64,000 nucleotides of DNA. Source: Cyanobacteria bacterium FACHB-DQ100 (GTDB taxonomy: Bacteria; Cyanobacteriota; Cyanobacteriia; Leptolyngbyales; Leptolyngbyaceae). Location: the NCBI GenBank assembly GCA_014695195.1, contig JACJNW010000028.1:558001-622000 (forward strand). Direction: 5' to 3'. Shown one piece after another: positions 55,675 to 63,879 of this stretch (position 1 is its first letter; every line of letters begins with the position of its first letter). The position numbers were made by a program, and so were the translations under genes. Below the pieces are notes generated by a model. That model ran no database searches and was not told the origin of the DNA. It saw only the letters and a list, made by a program, of their open reading frames with translations.

Positions 55675-56111
55675 GAATAGTCTCTACTCAACGGCTTCCC
55701 TATTGTATTCGGTCCTAGAACGCCAGAAATGTATTCGGTCATAGAACGCCAGAAACTCTGGATGATAAAAGTGCAAGATAAGGCAAGCAGGAGCGCGATC
55801 GTCCTATCCCCTAACGCTGTTGCCGTATCTGTGCTACTTGTCGTCGTGAATATTGCGACGTTATTCGTAAAAACCGCAATAGATACCGTGAACATTCAAA
55901 CGTTTGCCATCAACGTTTAAGCATTCACCATAAACGGCGGAATTATTTCAGTGAACTTACTCACTCTGACAATATCGCTGCGGAAACTCCTGAGAAACGA
56001 TCGCAAATCTTCTTGGAAACAACACAAGTTTTTGTGCGATTTACTCAACCAATTTCCTACAGCTAAAAGACAAATTAGCAGTGTAAACCAATTACAGGAA
56101 GCATCTCAACC
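55675..56111. other. Divergent intergenic region between the ATPase and the coiled-coil gene
   Basis: About 440 nt, holding a 26-bp tandem repeat (55704-55755). Frames of 63-81 codons exist (for example 55729-55920 and 55951-56196, plus strand; 55662-55895, minus strand) but none is supported by a ribosome binding site or homology. It should carry promoters for both neighbours. Confidence 0.35.
55704..55755. repeat. 26-bp tandem repeat, two copies
   Basis: Two adjacent 26-bp units (55704-55729 and 55730-55755), beginning TGTATTCGGTC, differ at a single base (C at 55715, A at 55741). They lie 30 nt upstream of the ATPase start on the opposite strand, so within its likely promoter. They could be a regulator-binding repeat. 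Confidence 0.7.
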
Positions 56112-56501
56112 ATGTCACGCGCACAACGCATGTCCCGTATTCTCGAAAAAGGACAACTCAGACTCCTGCGGCTCAAAGCGATCGATCCCTACCTGACCCT
56201 TGGTACCGATCGTAGTGTTCCAGCCCTCGAAGCGCAAATCGAGAAATTGAATGCAAAATTAAACGAATACAACACCACGATCGCCGCCCTTGATACCGCA
56301 AAACAAGAGATTGATCAGATGGAGCGTGAAATGGGTGACTTGCTCGATCAACTGCTGCAAGGAGTTGCGGTCAAATACGGCAATGATAGTCGTGAGTATG
56401 AAATGGCAGGCGGGACTCGCAAAAGCGATCGTGTCCGCAAAAGTGCCGTGAGCCGGACAAAGAACAGTGCAAGAAGGTTCACCCTTGCGGCAAAAAACTA
56501 A
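56112..56501 (+). CDS. Hypothetical coiled-coil protein
   Basis: A 129-residue protein of unknown function. The N-terminus is basic (MSRAQRMSRILEKGQLRLLRLK). Residues about 35-90 form a probable coiled coil (LEAQIEKLNAKLNEYN, then EIDQMEREMGDLLDQLL). The C-terminus is rich in Lys/Arg/Ser (GGTRKSDRVRKSAVSRTKN) and could bind nucleic acid or membrane. AGGAAG lies about 10 nt before ATG 56112. It faces away from the ATPase and is closed by a bidirectional terminator. Confidence 0.65.
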   Translation: MSRAQRMSRILEKGQLRLLRLKAIDPYLTLGTDRSVPALEAQIEKLNAKLNEYNTTIAALDTAKQEIDQMEREMGDLLDQLLQGVAVKYGNDSREYEMAGGTRKSDRVRKSAVSRTKNSARRFTLAAKN

Positions 56502-56516
56502 CTCTCATTCAACGGT

Positions 56517-56563
56517 CGATCGTGCCAGAAAGCATTACAAAACAATGCCTCTTGGCACGATCG
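56517..56563. terminator. Bidirectional terminator between converging genes
   Basis: CGATCGTGCCA (56517-56527) pairs perfectly with TGGCACGATCG (56553-56563). Inside, GCATT and AATGC form a second stem. It sits 15 nt after the coiled-coil gene and 27 nt before the SLH gene end, serving both. Confidence 0.7.
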
Positions 56564-56590
56564 CAGCAGCAAATTTTATAAGACAACCAT

Positions 56591-57577
56591 TTAGCGAGGC
56601 TGATTAGCCTTTTCCGCCCGCACCACATACTTAGATGCCGGAACATTCTGCGATATGGGTTGAGCGTATCCTTTATTCACCATTGCTTGATAAACGATTG
56701 CGGCAACTTCCCCACGGGTCGCAGGGCGTAGCGGATTCAACTGTCGCGCATTCGGATGATTGACTACAATGTTCGATCGAGTTGCTTCTGCAACAGGGCC
56801 AACCGCATATTTCGGAATGCGATTCGCATCTGTGTAGTATTGATTCAACGACAGGGAAGGCTGCTTTCGGGGAGTGCTAGCTTTTGCCGCAGAGGCAGCA
56901 GTTGATTGTGTGGGTGATTGTGCTGGAAGCGCAGCCGCGACGCGATTCGCAGCCGGAGTCACGAATGGCTGAAGTAGCATCATGCTTGCCATAGGAAATG
57001 GAAACATTAAACCGCGATTAGCTCGACGTTGCGAAGCGGCTTGATTGTTGACAGGTTGAGTATTTGTGTTTTGAGCGATCGCAGCTTGATTCGTTGCAGG
57101 TACTTTTGAATTTAGGTTTAGGTTCTGTGCGAGCGATACTAATGCTTCCACTTTCGTCACAGGCTGATTGGGACGAAAATTGCCGCCCGGATAACCACGC
57201 ATAAATCCAGCTTCGTAAGCTTCTTTAATTGCAGGAGCCGCCCAATAACCTTTGGGAACATCGCGGTAGTCGCTCCCACTTCCGATTTGTCGTTCTTGGG
57301 GTTGGTTGAATGCCGTTCTTAAAATTGCAGCAAATTCATCGCGATCGACGGGTTGATCAGGGCGAAATGTTCCGTCTGGATAGCCTTTGATCACATTGCG
57401 ACTTGCTAAGGCTTCGATAAACGGCTTTGCCCAATAGTTTTGCGTGTCGCGAAAGTTAGTATTCTGAGCGGTACTAGGTGCAAAGATTGAAGATAAAAGG
57501 GCAGCGGAAGTTGCGGTAATGCCAATCCCAACGATCGCGCCATTTCGCATCCAACGATTGCTCCTTAAGTCAGACAT
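56591..57577 (-). CDS. S-layer-homology (SLH) domain protein
   Basis: A 328-residue exported protein. A signal peptide or anchor (GAIVGIGITATSAALLSSIF) precedes two SLH domains: FRDTQNYWAKPFIEALASRN with GYPDGTFRPDQPVDRDEFAA (about 42-85) and YRDVPKGYWAAPAIKEAYEA with GYPGGNFRPNQPVTKVEALV (about 104-147). A low-complexity Ala/Gln/Pro middle part leads to a third, degenerate SLH-like segment (LRPATRGEVAAIVYQAM, about 283-300). SLH domains bind peptidoglycan-linked polysaccharide, so the protein is probably held at the cell wall. It is convergent with the coiled-coil gene. Confidence 0.92.
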   Translation of the reverse strand: MSDLRSNRWMRNGAIVGIGITATSAALLSSIFAPSTAQNTNFRDTQNYWAKPFIEALASRNVIKGYPDGTFRPDQPVDRDEFAAILRTAFNQPQERQIGSGSDYRDVPKGYWAAPAIKEAYEAGFMRGYPGGNFRPNQPVTKVEALVSLAQNLNLNSKVPATNQAAIAQNTNTQPVNNQAASQRRANRGLMFPFPMASMMLLQPFVTPAANRVAAALPAQSPTQSTAASAAKASTPRKQPSLSLNQYYTDANRIPKYAVGPVAEATRSNIVVNHPNARQLNPLRPATRGEVAAIVYQAMVNKGYAQPISQNVPASKYVVRAEKANQPR

Positions 57578-57686
57578 ACTTTTTCTCCTAAACGGCAGTT
57601 AATCCCTGTCAGCGCTTATGCTAGTCGCTTTTGTAGATTATTTCCTCTGCCGTATGATAGAGAGTACGAACGGAATTGCTGCTTTA

Positions 57687-58367
57687 TCAGGGACTGTACA
57701 CAGGCATCGGTTCAATCCCAAGCTCCGATCGCCATTCTGTTAGTGGTTTTTCCCAGTGTTCTTCCCATCTTTGCGCTAGAAGGGGTTTGGCTTTTGCGCC
57801 CATGCGATAGCCCGCAGCAATGCGATCGAGCAATCCCCCTAATTGCTCAGGCTGGTTCAGCATTGTATTCAGAAATGCACCTGCAACGAGTACCCCTGCA
57901 AGCGGACGACGAGTTTGAGCAATCTCAAACGCTTTCAGTCCAATTTCACCAGCAACGTCCACACTCATGCCTGTAACGACGTGCCAGATATCATGCGTTT
58001 GGCGCGATCGTAACAGTAGGTAAGTTGCATCATCAACGACTTCGATCTTACGATAGAACCCCGGATCAAAGCCTGAAACGGAGATGTATTGAGCAAACGC
58101 ATATCCCAACGAGTCTGGGGGATAAGTCATTAATTGTTCGATATCCGGAGCAGGAACGGAATAGCGGTCGCGCACCAACGCCGCAATTCCTGGATCGTTC
58201 ACCATATACTTGACTGCTGCTGCCATTGTTTGCGGATGCGATCGCAAGAGTGCGTCCTCGACATCGTAAACGGAGTCAGTTTCATTTGAACTTCTTAATA
58301 AATTTAGAACTGATCTCAGCGTATTCAAATAATTCATATTAAGGCGACGCAAGTCTTTGAAGTGCAT
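57687..58367 (-). CDS. Coq4-family protein
   Basis: A 226-residue protein with the metal-binding motif H-D-x-x-H-x11-E: H125, D126, H129 and E141 (THDIWHVVTGM...GE). The surrounding AFAQYISVSGFDP and the final RWEEHWEKPLTEWRSELGIEP are typical of Coq4/YER-like proteins. In mitochondria Coq4 is needed for ubiquinone synthesis. Cyanobacteria make no ubiquinone, so here the role is unknown; a plastoquinone or carotenoid link is possible. ATG at 58367 is used; M11 at 58337 is an alternative. It follows ureB on the same strand. Confidence 0.85.
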   Translation of the reverse strand: MHFKDLRRLNMNYLNTLRSVLNLLRSSNETDSVYDVEDALLRSHPQTMAAAVKYMVNDPGIAALVRDRYSVPAPDIEQLMTYPPDSLGYAFAQYISVSGFDPGFYRKIEVVDDATYLLLRSRQTHDIWHVVTGMSVDVAGEIGLKAFEIAQTRRPLAGVLVAGAFLNTMLNQPEQLGGLLDRIAAGYRMGAKAKPLLAQRWEEHWEKPLTEWRSELGIEPMPVYSP

Positions 58368-58401
58368 AACTTTGAGATCGAGTTAAATGTCATGCCCACC
58401 A

Positions 58402-58433
58402 TAATCGATCAGCCTTTTCGGTGTAATCGATTA
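58402..58433 (-). terminator. Hairpin overlapping the ureB stop
   Basis: TAATCGAT (58402-58409) pairs with ATCGATTA (58426-58433). The stem begins in the ureB stop codon. It may end the ure transcript or slow ribosomes; no T-run is seen. Confidence 0.4.
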
Positions 58434-58772
58434 TTTAGATTTCTTCTTACCTTTTTTCGACTTCCCATCCAGTGCGCCTTCGATTTTGGCGTTGAATCCG
58501 TACACTTGACGCGATCCAGCCAGCGCAACAAGCGTAACTTCTCGATCGTCTCCAGGTTCAAATCGAACGGCGGTACCTGCGGGAATATCGAGCCGCATTC
58601 CACGGGCGCGATCGCGATCAAATTCCAATGCCGCATTCACTTCAAAGAAATGAAAGTGTGAGCCAACCTGAATCGGGCGATCACCTCGGTTTGCCACAGT
58701 CAGTGTTACGGTTTCTCGTCCTGCATTCAGTTCGATTTCACCGTCTTCGACGAACATTTCACCTGGAATCAT
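58431..58772 (-). CDS. ureB: Urease subunit beta
   Basis: A 113-residue structural subunit of urease. It starts [20 protein letters not shown] and contains [19 protein letters not shown] (about 29-47) and [20 protein letters not shown] (about 60-79), all UreB landmarks. The C-terminus carries a Lys/Ser-rich tail ([10 protein letters not shown]). It is 12 nt behind ureA. The next gene in the same direction is Coq4-like, not ureC, so the catalytic alpha subunit must be elsewhere. Confidence 0.96.
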   Translation of the reverse strand: MIPGEMFVEDGEIELNAGRETVTLTVANRGDRPIQVGSHFHFFEVNAALEFDRDRARGMRLDIPAGTAVRFEPGDDREVTLVALAGSRQVYGFNAKIEGALDGKSKKGKKKSK

Positions 58773-58784
58773 GGCGCTATTCTC

Positions 58785-59087
58785 CTATCGAATCGGGTTG
58801 TGAACGGTGACAAGCTTGGTTCCATCCGGGAAGGTAGCTTCGACTTGGACTTCGTGAATCATTTCGGAAATTCCGTCCATTACGTCGTCTTGAGTCAGGA
58901 GCGTGGTTCCGTAGTTCATTAACTCGGCGACGGTTTGCCCGTCTCTTGCTCCTTCGAGAATTGCCGCAGAGATGTAGGCGATCGCTTCGGGGTAATTTAG
59001 TTTCAATCCTCTTGCTTTGCGGCGTTCTGCGACTAAAGCGGCAGTAAAAATGAGAAGCTTATCTTTTTCTTGGGGCGTGAGTTGCAT
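58785..59087 (-). CDS. ureA: Urease subunit gamma
   Basis: A 100-residue protein, the usual length of UreA. It starts [20 protein letters not shown], then [22 protein letters not shown]-type helices and [20 protein letters not shown] (about 55-74), ending with [20 protein letters not shown]. It packs with UreB and UreC in the enzyme. ATG at 59087. It is followed by ureB after 12 nt. Confidence 0.97.
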   Translation of the reverse strand: MQLTPQEKDKLLIFTAALVAERRKARGLKLNYPEAIAYISAAILEGARDGQTVAELMNYGTTLLTQDDVMDGISEMIHEVQVEATFPDGTKLVTVHNPIR

Positions 59088-59227
59088 CGATTCTGTCTCT
59101 GGTCGGCTCGGAATTAAATGTATGACAAAAGCAGAGCAGATGTTGTGAAGAATTTTGGAAATCTTGGATGCGTCCAGCTTATGCCAAATTGGTCTTTTTG
59201 ATCTTTGAGCACCACAGATCTTGGTGG

Positions 59228-59312
59228 CCCCCTAAATCCCCCACGAGTGGGGGACTTCAAACCAAAGAATTATTAGATTCTCAAAGTCCCCCAGAATGGG
59301 GGATTTAGGGGG
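59228..59312. repeat. C-rich palindromic intergenic repeat
   Basis: Arms CCCCCTAAATCCCCCA (59228-59243) and TGGGGGATTTAGGGGG (59297-59312) are perfectly complementary. Each arm continues into a small TCCCCCA/TGGGGGA hairpin. CCCCCTAAATCCCCC is a well-known dispersed repeat of cyanobacteria. It lies upstream of ureA and after the HEAT-repeat gene, so it may separate the two. Confidence 0.75.
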
Positions 59313-59334
59313 CGAAGGATCTGTAGCATTAACA

Positions 59335-59385
59335 AACTGATTGAGTATTACAACTGATTGAGTATTACAACTGATTGAGTATTAC
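59335..59385. repeat. 17-bp direct repeat, three copies, running into a stop codon
   Basis: AACTGATTGAGTATTAC occurs three times in a row (59335-59351, 59352-59368, 59369-59385), identical in all copies. The last one includes the stop codon (TAA on the minus strand, 59382-59384) of the HEAT-repeat gene. No gene is disturbed, so it may be a slipped-strand expansion or an mRNA 3' element. Confidence 0.85.
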
Positions 59386-61355
59386 AATTGCGCCCCAAGC
59401 GTGGAAAGCAGGCTACTTGCTGCTTCTCGCACTTCTTCGGATTCGTCTTTCTCTGCAAGTTGCTTCACAATCTGCTGCACTTCTGGAAATTGGGCTTGAA
59501 CTTGCCACAGGTTTCTAAGCAGCGCCATTCTGACCTTAACGGATTTATCCGATTGAATGGCTTGTTTTTGGCTTTGGTAATTCTCTGGCGACATTTCGCG
59601 AAATCCTAATGCAACTGCCGCTTCAGCGCGTACCGCTTCTTCTGTGTCGCTCTGTAGGGTTTGATTTAAGCGTCGATCGATCGTTGTCTCAGGAATTAGG
59701 CGCAGAGATGAAACAGCGATCGCTCGAATCTCTGCCTGCGGTGAATTTGTCAGCTTTGTAATGGCATCGAGCGATCGAGCCGAGCCAATATTCCCTAACA
59801 CCAGTAAGTTTTGCTTGATGTCATCGGAAGATTGCGATTTTTGGAGTCGCTCAACAAAGCGATCGGCGATCGAGTTCGCTCGATTCGGCGCAGACTCAAG
59901 TAAGTTGTGTGCGGCTGTACCGAGGGCGAGTTGCGCGGTTGAGGCAACTTGCGAGTTGTCAGAGTTGAAGGCGAAATTGCTTAAGAGCGCGATCGTTTCT
60001 GGAGTTGGAGATTTTACGGTTGCAAGACTGGGAATTAGCGCCGCGAGTGTTTTCCAATCTTGAGTTTGAGAATTGATGATTTGAACTAAAGCAGCTTGTG
60101 CTTGTGAATGTCCAACGGCACTCAGCGCACCTACAACTAATTGCATCGCTGGAGTGGCTTCACTCTTGAGAATGCGTTGAGCAAAAGCTGCACTGGTTTC
60201 TGGTTTGAGATAAATCAAAGCTTTGATCTTGAGATACAGATCAGTGGTGTTCTGAGCTTTGTCGGGTGATTTGCTCAGCGCGTCTAACTCAGATAACAAG
60301 CTTTCTAAGGTGCTTTCTCCTAACTGTTGGCGCTGAATTTTTGCTTCCGCTTCTTCTTCAGGAATGGTGTAAGAGAGCGCGATCGCTTGCGTTTGCTGCG
60401 CTGCACTAGCTTTTTGTAAGGCTGCTAAATCCGTCGCGTTTAATTGTGTCTGTGCAGAATAACTTAGATTCAGTGTTGTTTCGCTTTGTCCAATCTTTTT
60501 CTTAGAGACTTCAAAGCTTTGAGTCTCTTTCCCACTCAGGTTTAAAAGGCGACCTGCTTTTATGTCAAATTTTGCGGTTAATTGTCCCTGTGGAGTAATA
60601 ATGGGTGTGAGTTTGGTGCTTCTAGGTTTTTTATCGGGTTGTAGATAGCGTAGTTTTGACTTTTGGAACTGGTCAAAGTTACTGCGATATTGAGCAATGT
60701 ACTGTCCGTTCGGATCGTCTTCCTGTGTTTCCCAAGTGCTAACTGTGGGAGATTTTGCTGTGACAAATTGAGTCGAAGCCAGCAGCGATCGTGCAAAACT
60801 CTGAGCAATGTTGCTCATGTTCGGATCAAACCGCACCGATAGAATCTTGCCCTGAGCATCAACCTCAGCAAAGATATCTTGAGCGAGATCTTTCTGAATC
60901 AGTTGAGACTGTTCTGCAATCAATTGACCATTCGAGAGAATCTGCACATTGAGATTTTGCAAACGATAAGCAACTGTGACGCGATCGTTCTTCTGCTCCA
61001 GAACAGTCATGACTAAATCTGCTTGTATCCGATTGTCAAAGTTACTTACAAAGGTACTTGGAGCCTCTGCATTACTATCTGGTTTTAGATCCCCAAACAA
61101 AGCCCGTAAATCAGAATTTCCGATATTGCGATAGTCCAACTTGTACGTCAAACGATCGCCCACTTTGAACTGATACTGCGGTGAAGGTTGAGCAACAATC
61201 GACGAACTCAGAATTGTGCCAAATTCACCAATCTGTTTGCCATAGGTTAGTGTTCCAGGAATAGCGATTGCAAGTAACAATCCAGATAATGCAAACAGCG
61301 ATCGACGATGCAGAGGCAACACTTTTTGTAGAGGCAACACTTTTTTAGAAGACAT
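59382..61355 (-). CDS. Exported HEAT-repeat protein
   Basis: A 657-residue protein. The N-terminus has a basic, partly duplicated start (KKVLPLQKVLPLHRR) and a hydrophobic segment (SLFALSGLLLAIAIPGTLTYG), a signal or anchor. The first half is beta-rich (YQFKVGDRLTYKLDYRNIG, then TVLEQKNDRVTVAYRL). The second half is made of HEAT-like helices (LKQNLLVLGNIGSARSLDAI, ...AEIRAIAVSSLRLI, EAVRAEAAVALGFREM, VRMALLRNLWQVQAQFP, EEVREAASSLLSTLG). The mixture recalls vitellogenin-type lipid-transfer proteins, but that link is not proven. It is encoded 79 nt after the 61435 gene and both lie between ureD and ureA. Confidence 0.75.
   Translation of the reverse strand: MSSKKVLPLQKVLPLHRRSLFALSGLLLAIAIPGTLTYGKQIGEFGTILSSSIVAQPSPQYQFKVGDRLTYKLDYRNIGNSDLRALFGDLKPDSNAEAPSTFVSNFDNRIQADLVMTVLEQKNDRVTVAYRLQNLNVQILSNGQLIAEQSQLIQKDLAQDIFAEVDAQGKILSVRFDPNMSNIAQSFARSLLASTQFVTAKSPTVSTWETQEDDPNGQYIAQYRSNFDQFQKSKLRYLQPDKKPRSTKLTPIITPQGQLTAKFDIKAGRLLNLSGKETQSFEVSKKKIGQSETTLNLSYSAQTQLNATDLAALQKASAAQQTQAIALSYTIPEEEAEAKIQRQQLGESTLESLLSELDALSKSPDKAQNTTDLYLKIKALIYLKPETSAAFAQRILKSEATPAMQLVVGALSAVGHSQAQAALVQIINSQTQDWKTLAALIPSLATVKSPTPETIALLSNFAFNSDNSQVASTAQLALGTAAHNLLESAPNRANSIADRFVERLQKSQSSDDIKQNLLVLGNIGSARSLDAITKLTNSPQAEIRAIAVSSLRLIPETTIDRRLNQTLQSDTEEAVRAEAAVALGFREMSPENYQSQKQAIQSDKSVKVRMALLRNLWQVQAQFPEVQQIVKQLAEKDESEEVREAASSLLSTLGAQL
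61312..61347. repeat. 18-bp tandem duplication at the start of the HEAT gene
   Basis: AGAGGCAACACTTTTT occurs at 61312-61327 and again at 61330-61345, an 18-bp unit. It doubles KVLPL in the signal region (KKVLPLQKVLPL), lengthening the basic N-terminus by six residues in frame. Confidence 0.75.
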
Positions 61356-61384
61356 AATCTGATCTCAAGAGCAGTAGAGTGGCG

Positions 61385-61420
61385 TAATTCTGTCTTTCGG
61401 GACAGTAAAAGACAGAATTA
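61385..61420 (-). terminator. Strong hairpin between the two exported-protein genes
   Basis: TAATTCTGTCTTT (61385-61397) pairs perfectly with AAAGACAGAATTA (61408-61420), 13 pairs, with a 10-nt loop. It is 15 nt beyond the stop of the upstream gene (61435) and 30 nt before the ATG of the next. It may be an internal terminator or attenuator that lets the HEAT gene be expressed at a lower level. Confidence 0.6.
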
Positions 61421-61434
61421 AATCGAACGAACCG

Positions 61435-62877
61435 TTACAGCGCAACTTTGTAAGATTCATCAAACAGATAACCGTCGGTCTTGAAGCCCGTCCAGCTCCA
61501 GATATTCCAGTTCCACTGTTTCTTCTTCCACGGTGGGATACCAAACTTCGGAACATACATATAGGCATAAGCATAAGCATTACCGCTCAGCGCTTCCAGC
61601 GAGTTGTATGCCGATAGCTGCATCATCAAGTAAGGATTGTTGTTCTGAAGTGCCAGATAAGCCCGACCCCGCATATCTAGATCATCGCGTACCAGCACTA
61701 AGTTTGCACCAACTCCAGCCCCAGCCACATAGATATCCGCGCCACCCTGACCATAAGCTCTTGCATCCACAAACGGGCTGACTTGAGCATACGCCGAGAC
61801 AATGGCTGGATTTGCGATCGCGAGATACTGAATACCTGCGCTTCCCCGCACCCCAAACGAGGCTCGCATCGGAATTGGGCCTAAGCTAAACCGCAGATCC
61901 GCAACCTGACGATCGACTGATCGCGAGAAGCTATCAGACTTGATTAGCAGCGTGTTACGACTGTCTTGGAAGTTATAAACGCTCTGTCCCAGCACATTCA
62001 GCCGGACATCAATGGTAGAGTTGCCAGACTTCTGCGAGTTCATTGAAGCAGTCGCCCGGATCAGGTTGGCTTGGTTGTTAAACATATAGCCACCCGCATT
62101 GCCCTCCGCATAAGCATTCGAGAAATTCGTCGAGCCTTTAAGCTGAAGTTTTCCGTTGACGTAAGCGGAGAAGGTGCTGGGATTGCCGAGGTTGTAGTTC
62201 CAGGCTTTGTTGTAGCCTTTGGGTGCAGGCGGGATGACTCGGATTAAATCGGGATTGATCGGCTTGAACACGGGCGATCGCAGTTGCTTTTGCCGCAAAG
62301 TGCCGAGATCGGGCTGCTGGAGAGTATCAAGATCAAATTTAGGATTGAGTTGCGATTGTAGTGCGCCGGGTCGGAGTTCTAAGTTGGGAATGGCTTCGGG
62401 TTGCCTGAGAACTAGACTCGGATCAAGCGTGGTTTTAAACAGCGATCGTTCTAGACTGATCTTGCGGTGATCACCTGAAACAGAATCAATCTGCCGTTTC
62501 AGTTCGCTTTGATCAATCACCGTCTCTTGCAACAAGACACTCTCTTCTGGTTGTCGGAATGAATAACCAATCTGGCTGAATTGTTGCTCAAGACGATTCA
62601 GCTCAGCATAGTATTCGCCTGCTTTGACTTGTTTACCATCTGGCAGCGTCAGAACCGTGTCCGGCGAGATTGGCTTTCCGGTTTCGGGATCTCGCACCTC
62701 AAAAGGTTGAAATTGAACGGGTGCCCGCCTGTTGATCCGGACAGTCTCCGGGTTGATTCTTGCAGCATTTGGATTGATGTCGAGTTGACGGGTTTGCGCT
62801 GAGACGGACAGGGTGCTTGCTAGATTGAGTGCAGAGAGAGTTGCGATCGAGCTAAGCGCAATTAAACGTTTAGACAT
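61435..62877 (-). CDS. Secreted beta-rich protein of unknown function
   Basis: A 480-residue protein with a classical signal peptide (MSKRLIALSSIATLSALNLAS, cleavage near SVSAQ). The N-terminal third is charged and Gln/Leu-rich with helical EL...LEQQF stretches. From about residue 220 it is rich in Tyr, Asn and Gly with alternating hydrophobic residues (SAYVNGKLQLKGSTNFSNAYA, then SFGVRGSAGIQYLAIANPAI and QGGADIYVAGAGVGANLVLV), as in beta-barrels or beta-solenoids. The aromatic end (PPWKKKQWNWNIWSW) is unusual. No family is recognised. It precedes the HEAT gene on the same strand, likely one transcript, and may be its partner at the cell surface. Confidence 0.7.
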   Translation of the reverse strand: MSKRLIALSSIATLSALNLASTLSVSAQTRQLDINPNAARINPETVRINRRAPVQFQPFEVRDPETGKPISPDTVLTLPDGKQVKAGEYYAELNRLEQQFSQIGYSFRQPEESVLLQETVIDQSELKRQIDSVSGDHRKISLERSLFKTTLDPSLVLRQPEAIPNLELRPGALQSQLNPKFDLDTLQQPDLGTLRQKQLRSPVFKPINPDLIRVIPPAPKGYNKAWNYNLGNPSTFSAYVNGKLQLKGSTNFSNAYAEGNAGGYMFNNQANLIRATASMNSQKSGNSTIDVRLNVLGQSVYNFQDSRNTLLIKSDSFSRSVDRQVADLRFSLGPIPMRASFGVRGSAGIQYLAIANPAIVSAYAQVSPFVDARAYGQGGADIYVAGAGVGANLVLVRDDLDMRGRAYLALQNNNPYLMMQLSAYNSLEALSGNAYAYAYMYVPKFGIPPWKKKQWNWNIWSWTGFKTDGYLFDESYKVAL

Positions 62878-63024
62878 AGGTTAGTTCGGCTCCATCGAAT
62901 GAATGGGGGGATACCACTTCAGCTCTGAACGAGGGGTAGTGAAGTGAATCTTGGTTCAATCGTATGCAGCGCGATCGTGTTTCCCTCTTACCCGTTTGGG
63001 TAATTCCTCGGAGAACAAAGTGTT

Positions 63025-63879
63025 CTAAAGCTGCCAAACTCTCGGAATGCAAATCGGGCGACCGGACATCGATCGCACCAATCCCCAAACTGCAATTAGC
63101 CAGCGTCGGACTTTGCTGCTAGAGTGACCCCGATAGCGGCACAGTAAGCCCAAGGGTAAGCGCGTTACCCCAATTTCGCCCTCACTTCCTGTCCAAAGGG
63201 CGCGTGCTTTTTCCACCAGTTCGGACTCTACGGTCTGTCCAATCCAAGCGAAACTAGCAACGATCGGGCAGCCTGCTAATCCATGCGAACTGTTGAAAGT
63301 GGTTTCACTGCCTGGAAGCCATTGTCGATCGATCCAAATGGGTTTTCCCGCTTGCCAAACTTCGGTGTGCGATCGCCAATTTCCTTCGAGAAATCGTTCC
63401 CCTCCGGCACTCCGTCCAAAGCGGGTAATCTCCCACCCAATCCACTCTGCACCCGGAGCTAAGTTCACGCGCATTGCTTGGCGGAATGAGGCTTGATTAA
63501 ACACGATCGTTTCGAGCGGCAACCATTCTAGACAAGCGCCTTCTGCTAAATCGATCTCGGTGATTTGCTGAGCTTCGCGCCCATTGGTGCGATAGATTTT
63601 GGCGGCGGCGGGAGTGGTGATTAGTGCTTGGCTGTGAGGTGCAAGTTTAACATCGAAAGTTAAGCGATCTCCCCCGACGATTCCGCCTGCGGTGTGCATG
63701 ATGACACTGTGGCAAGTTCCGCTATTTTCTGGATAGAACGGGCGCTGGACTTTGAGCGGCGCTTTTCCCTGATTTTGAATCAGTTGAGTAATCCCACGGC
63801 GATTTTCAAATTCGAGGCGCAAACTACCATGCCAATCGGTTTGGGTTAGCTCAGAAGCAACAGGTCGAGGATGATTCAC
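63025..63879 (-). CDS. ureD: Urease accessory protein UreD (UreH)
   Basis: A 284-residue nickel-insertion accessory protein. It has the family blocks SLRLEFENRRGITQLIQNQG-type start, CHSVIMHTAGGIVGGDRL (about 56-73), LITTPAAAKIYRTNG (about 87-101) and LEWLPLETIVFNQASFRQAM (about 116-135). UreD binds UreF/UreG and urease during assembly. GTG at 63879 is the start. ureA and ureB lie 4 kb further, past two unrelated genes. Confidence 0.95.
   Translation of the reverse strand: MNHPRPVASELTQTDWHGSLRLEFENRRGITQLIQNQGKAPLKVQRPFYPENSGTCHSVIMHTAGGIVGGDRLTFDVKLAPHSQALITTPAAAKIYRTNGREAQQITEIDLAEGACLEWLPLETIVFNQASFRQAMRVNLAPGAEWIGWEITRFGRSAGGERFLEGNWRSHTEVWQAGKPIWIDRQWLPGSETTFNSSHGLAGCPIVASFAWIGQTVESELVEKARALWTGSEGEIGVTRLPLGLLCRYRGHSSSKVRRWLIAVWGLVRSMSGRPICIPRVWQL

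Noticed and set aside
55729-55920. 63-codon frame with a hydrophobic stretch upstream of the ATPase
   Set aside because: Begins inside the 26-bp tandem repeat and lacks a ribosome binding site; the minus-strand counterpart is equally weak.
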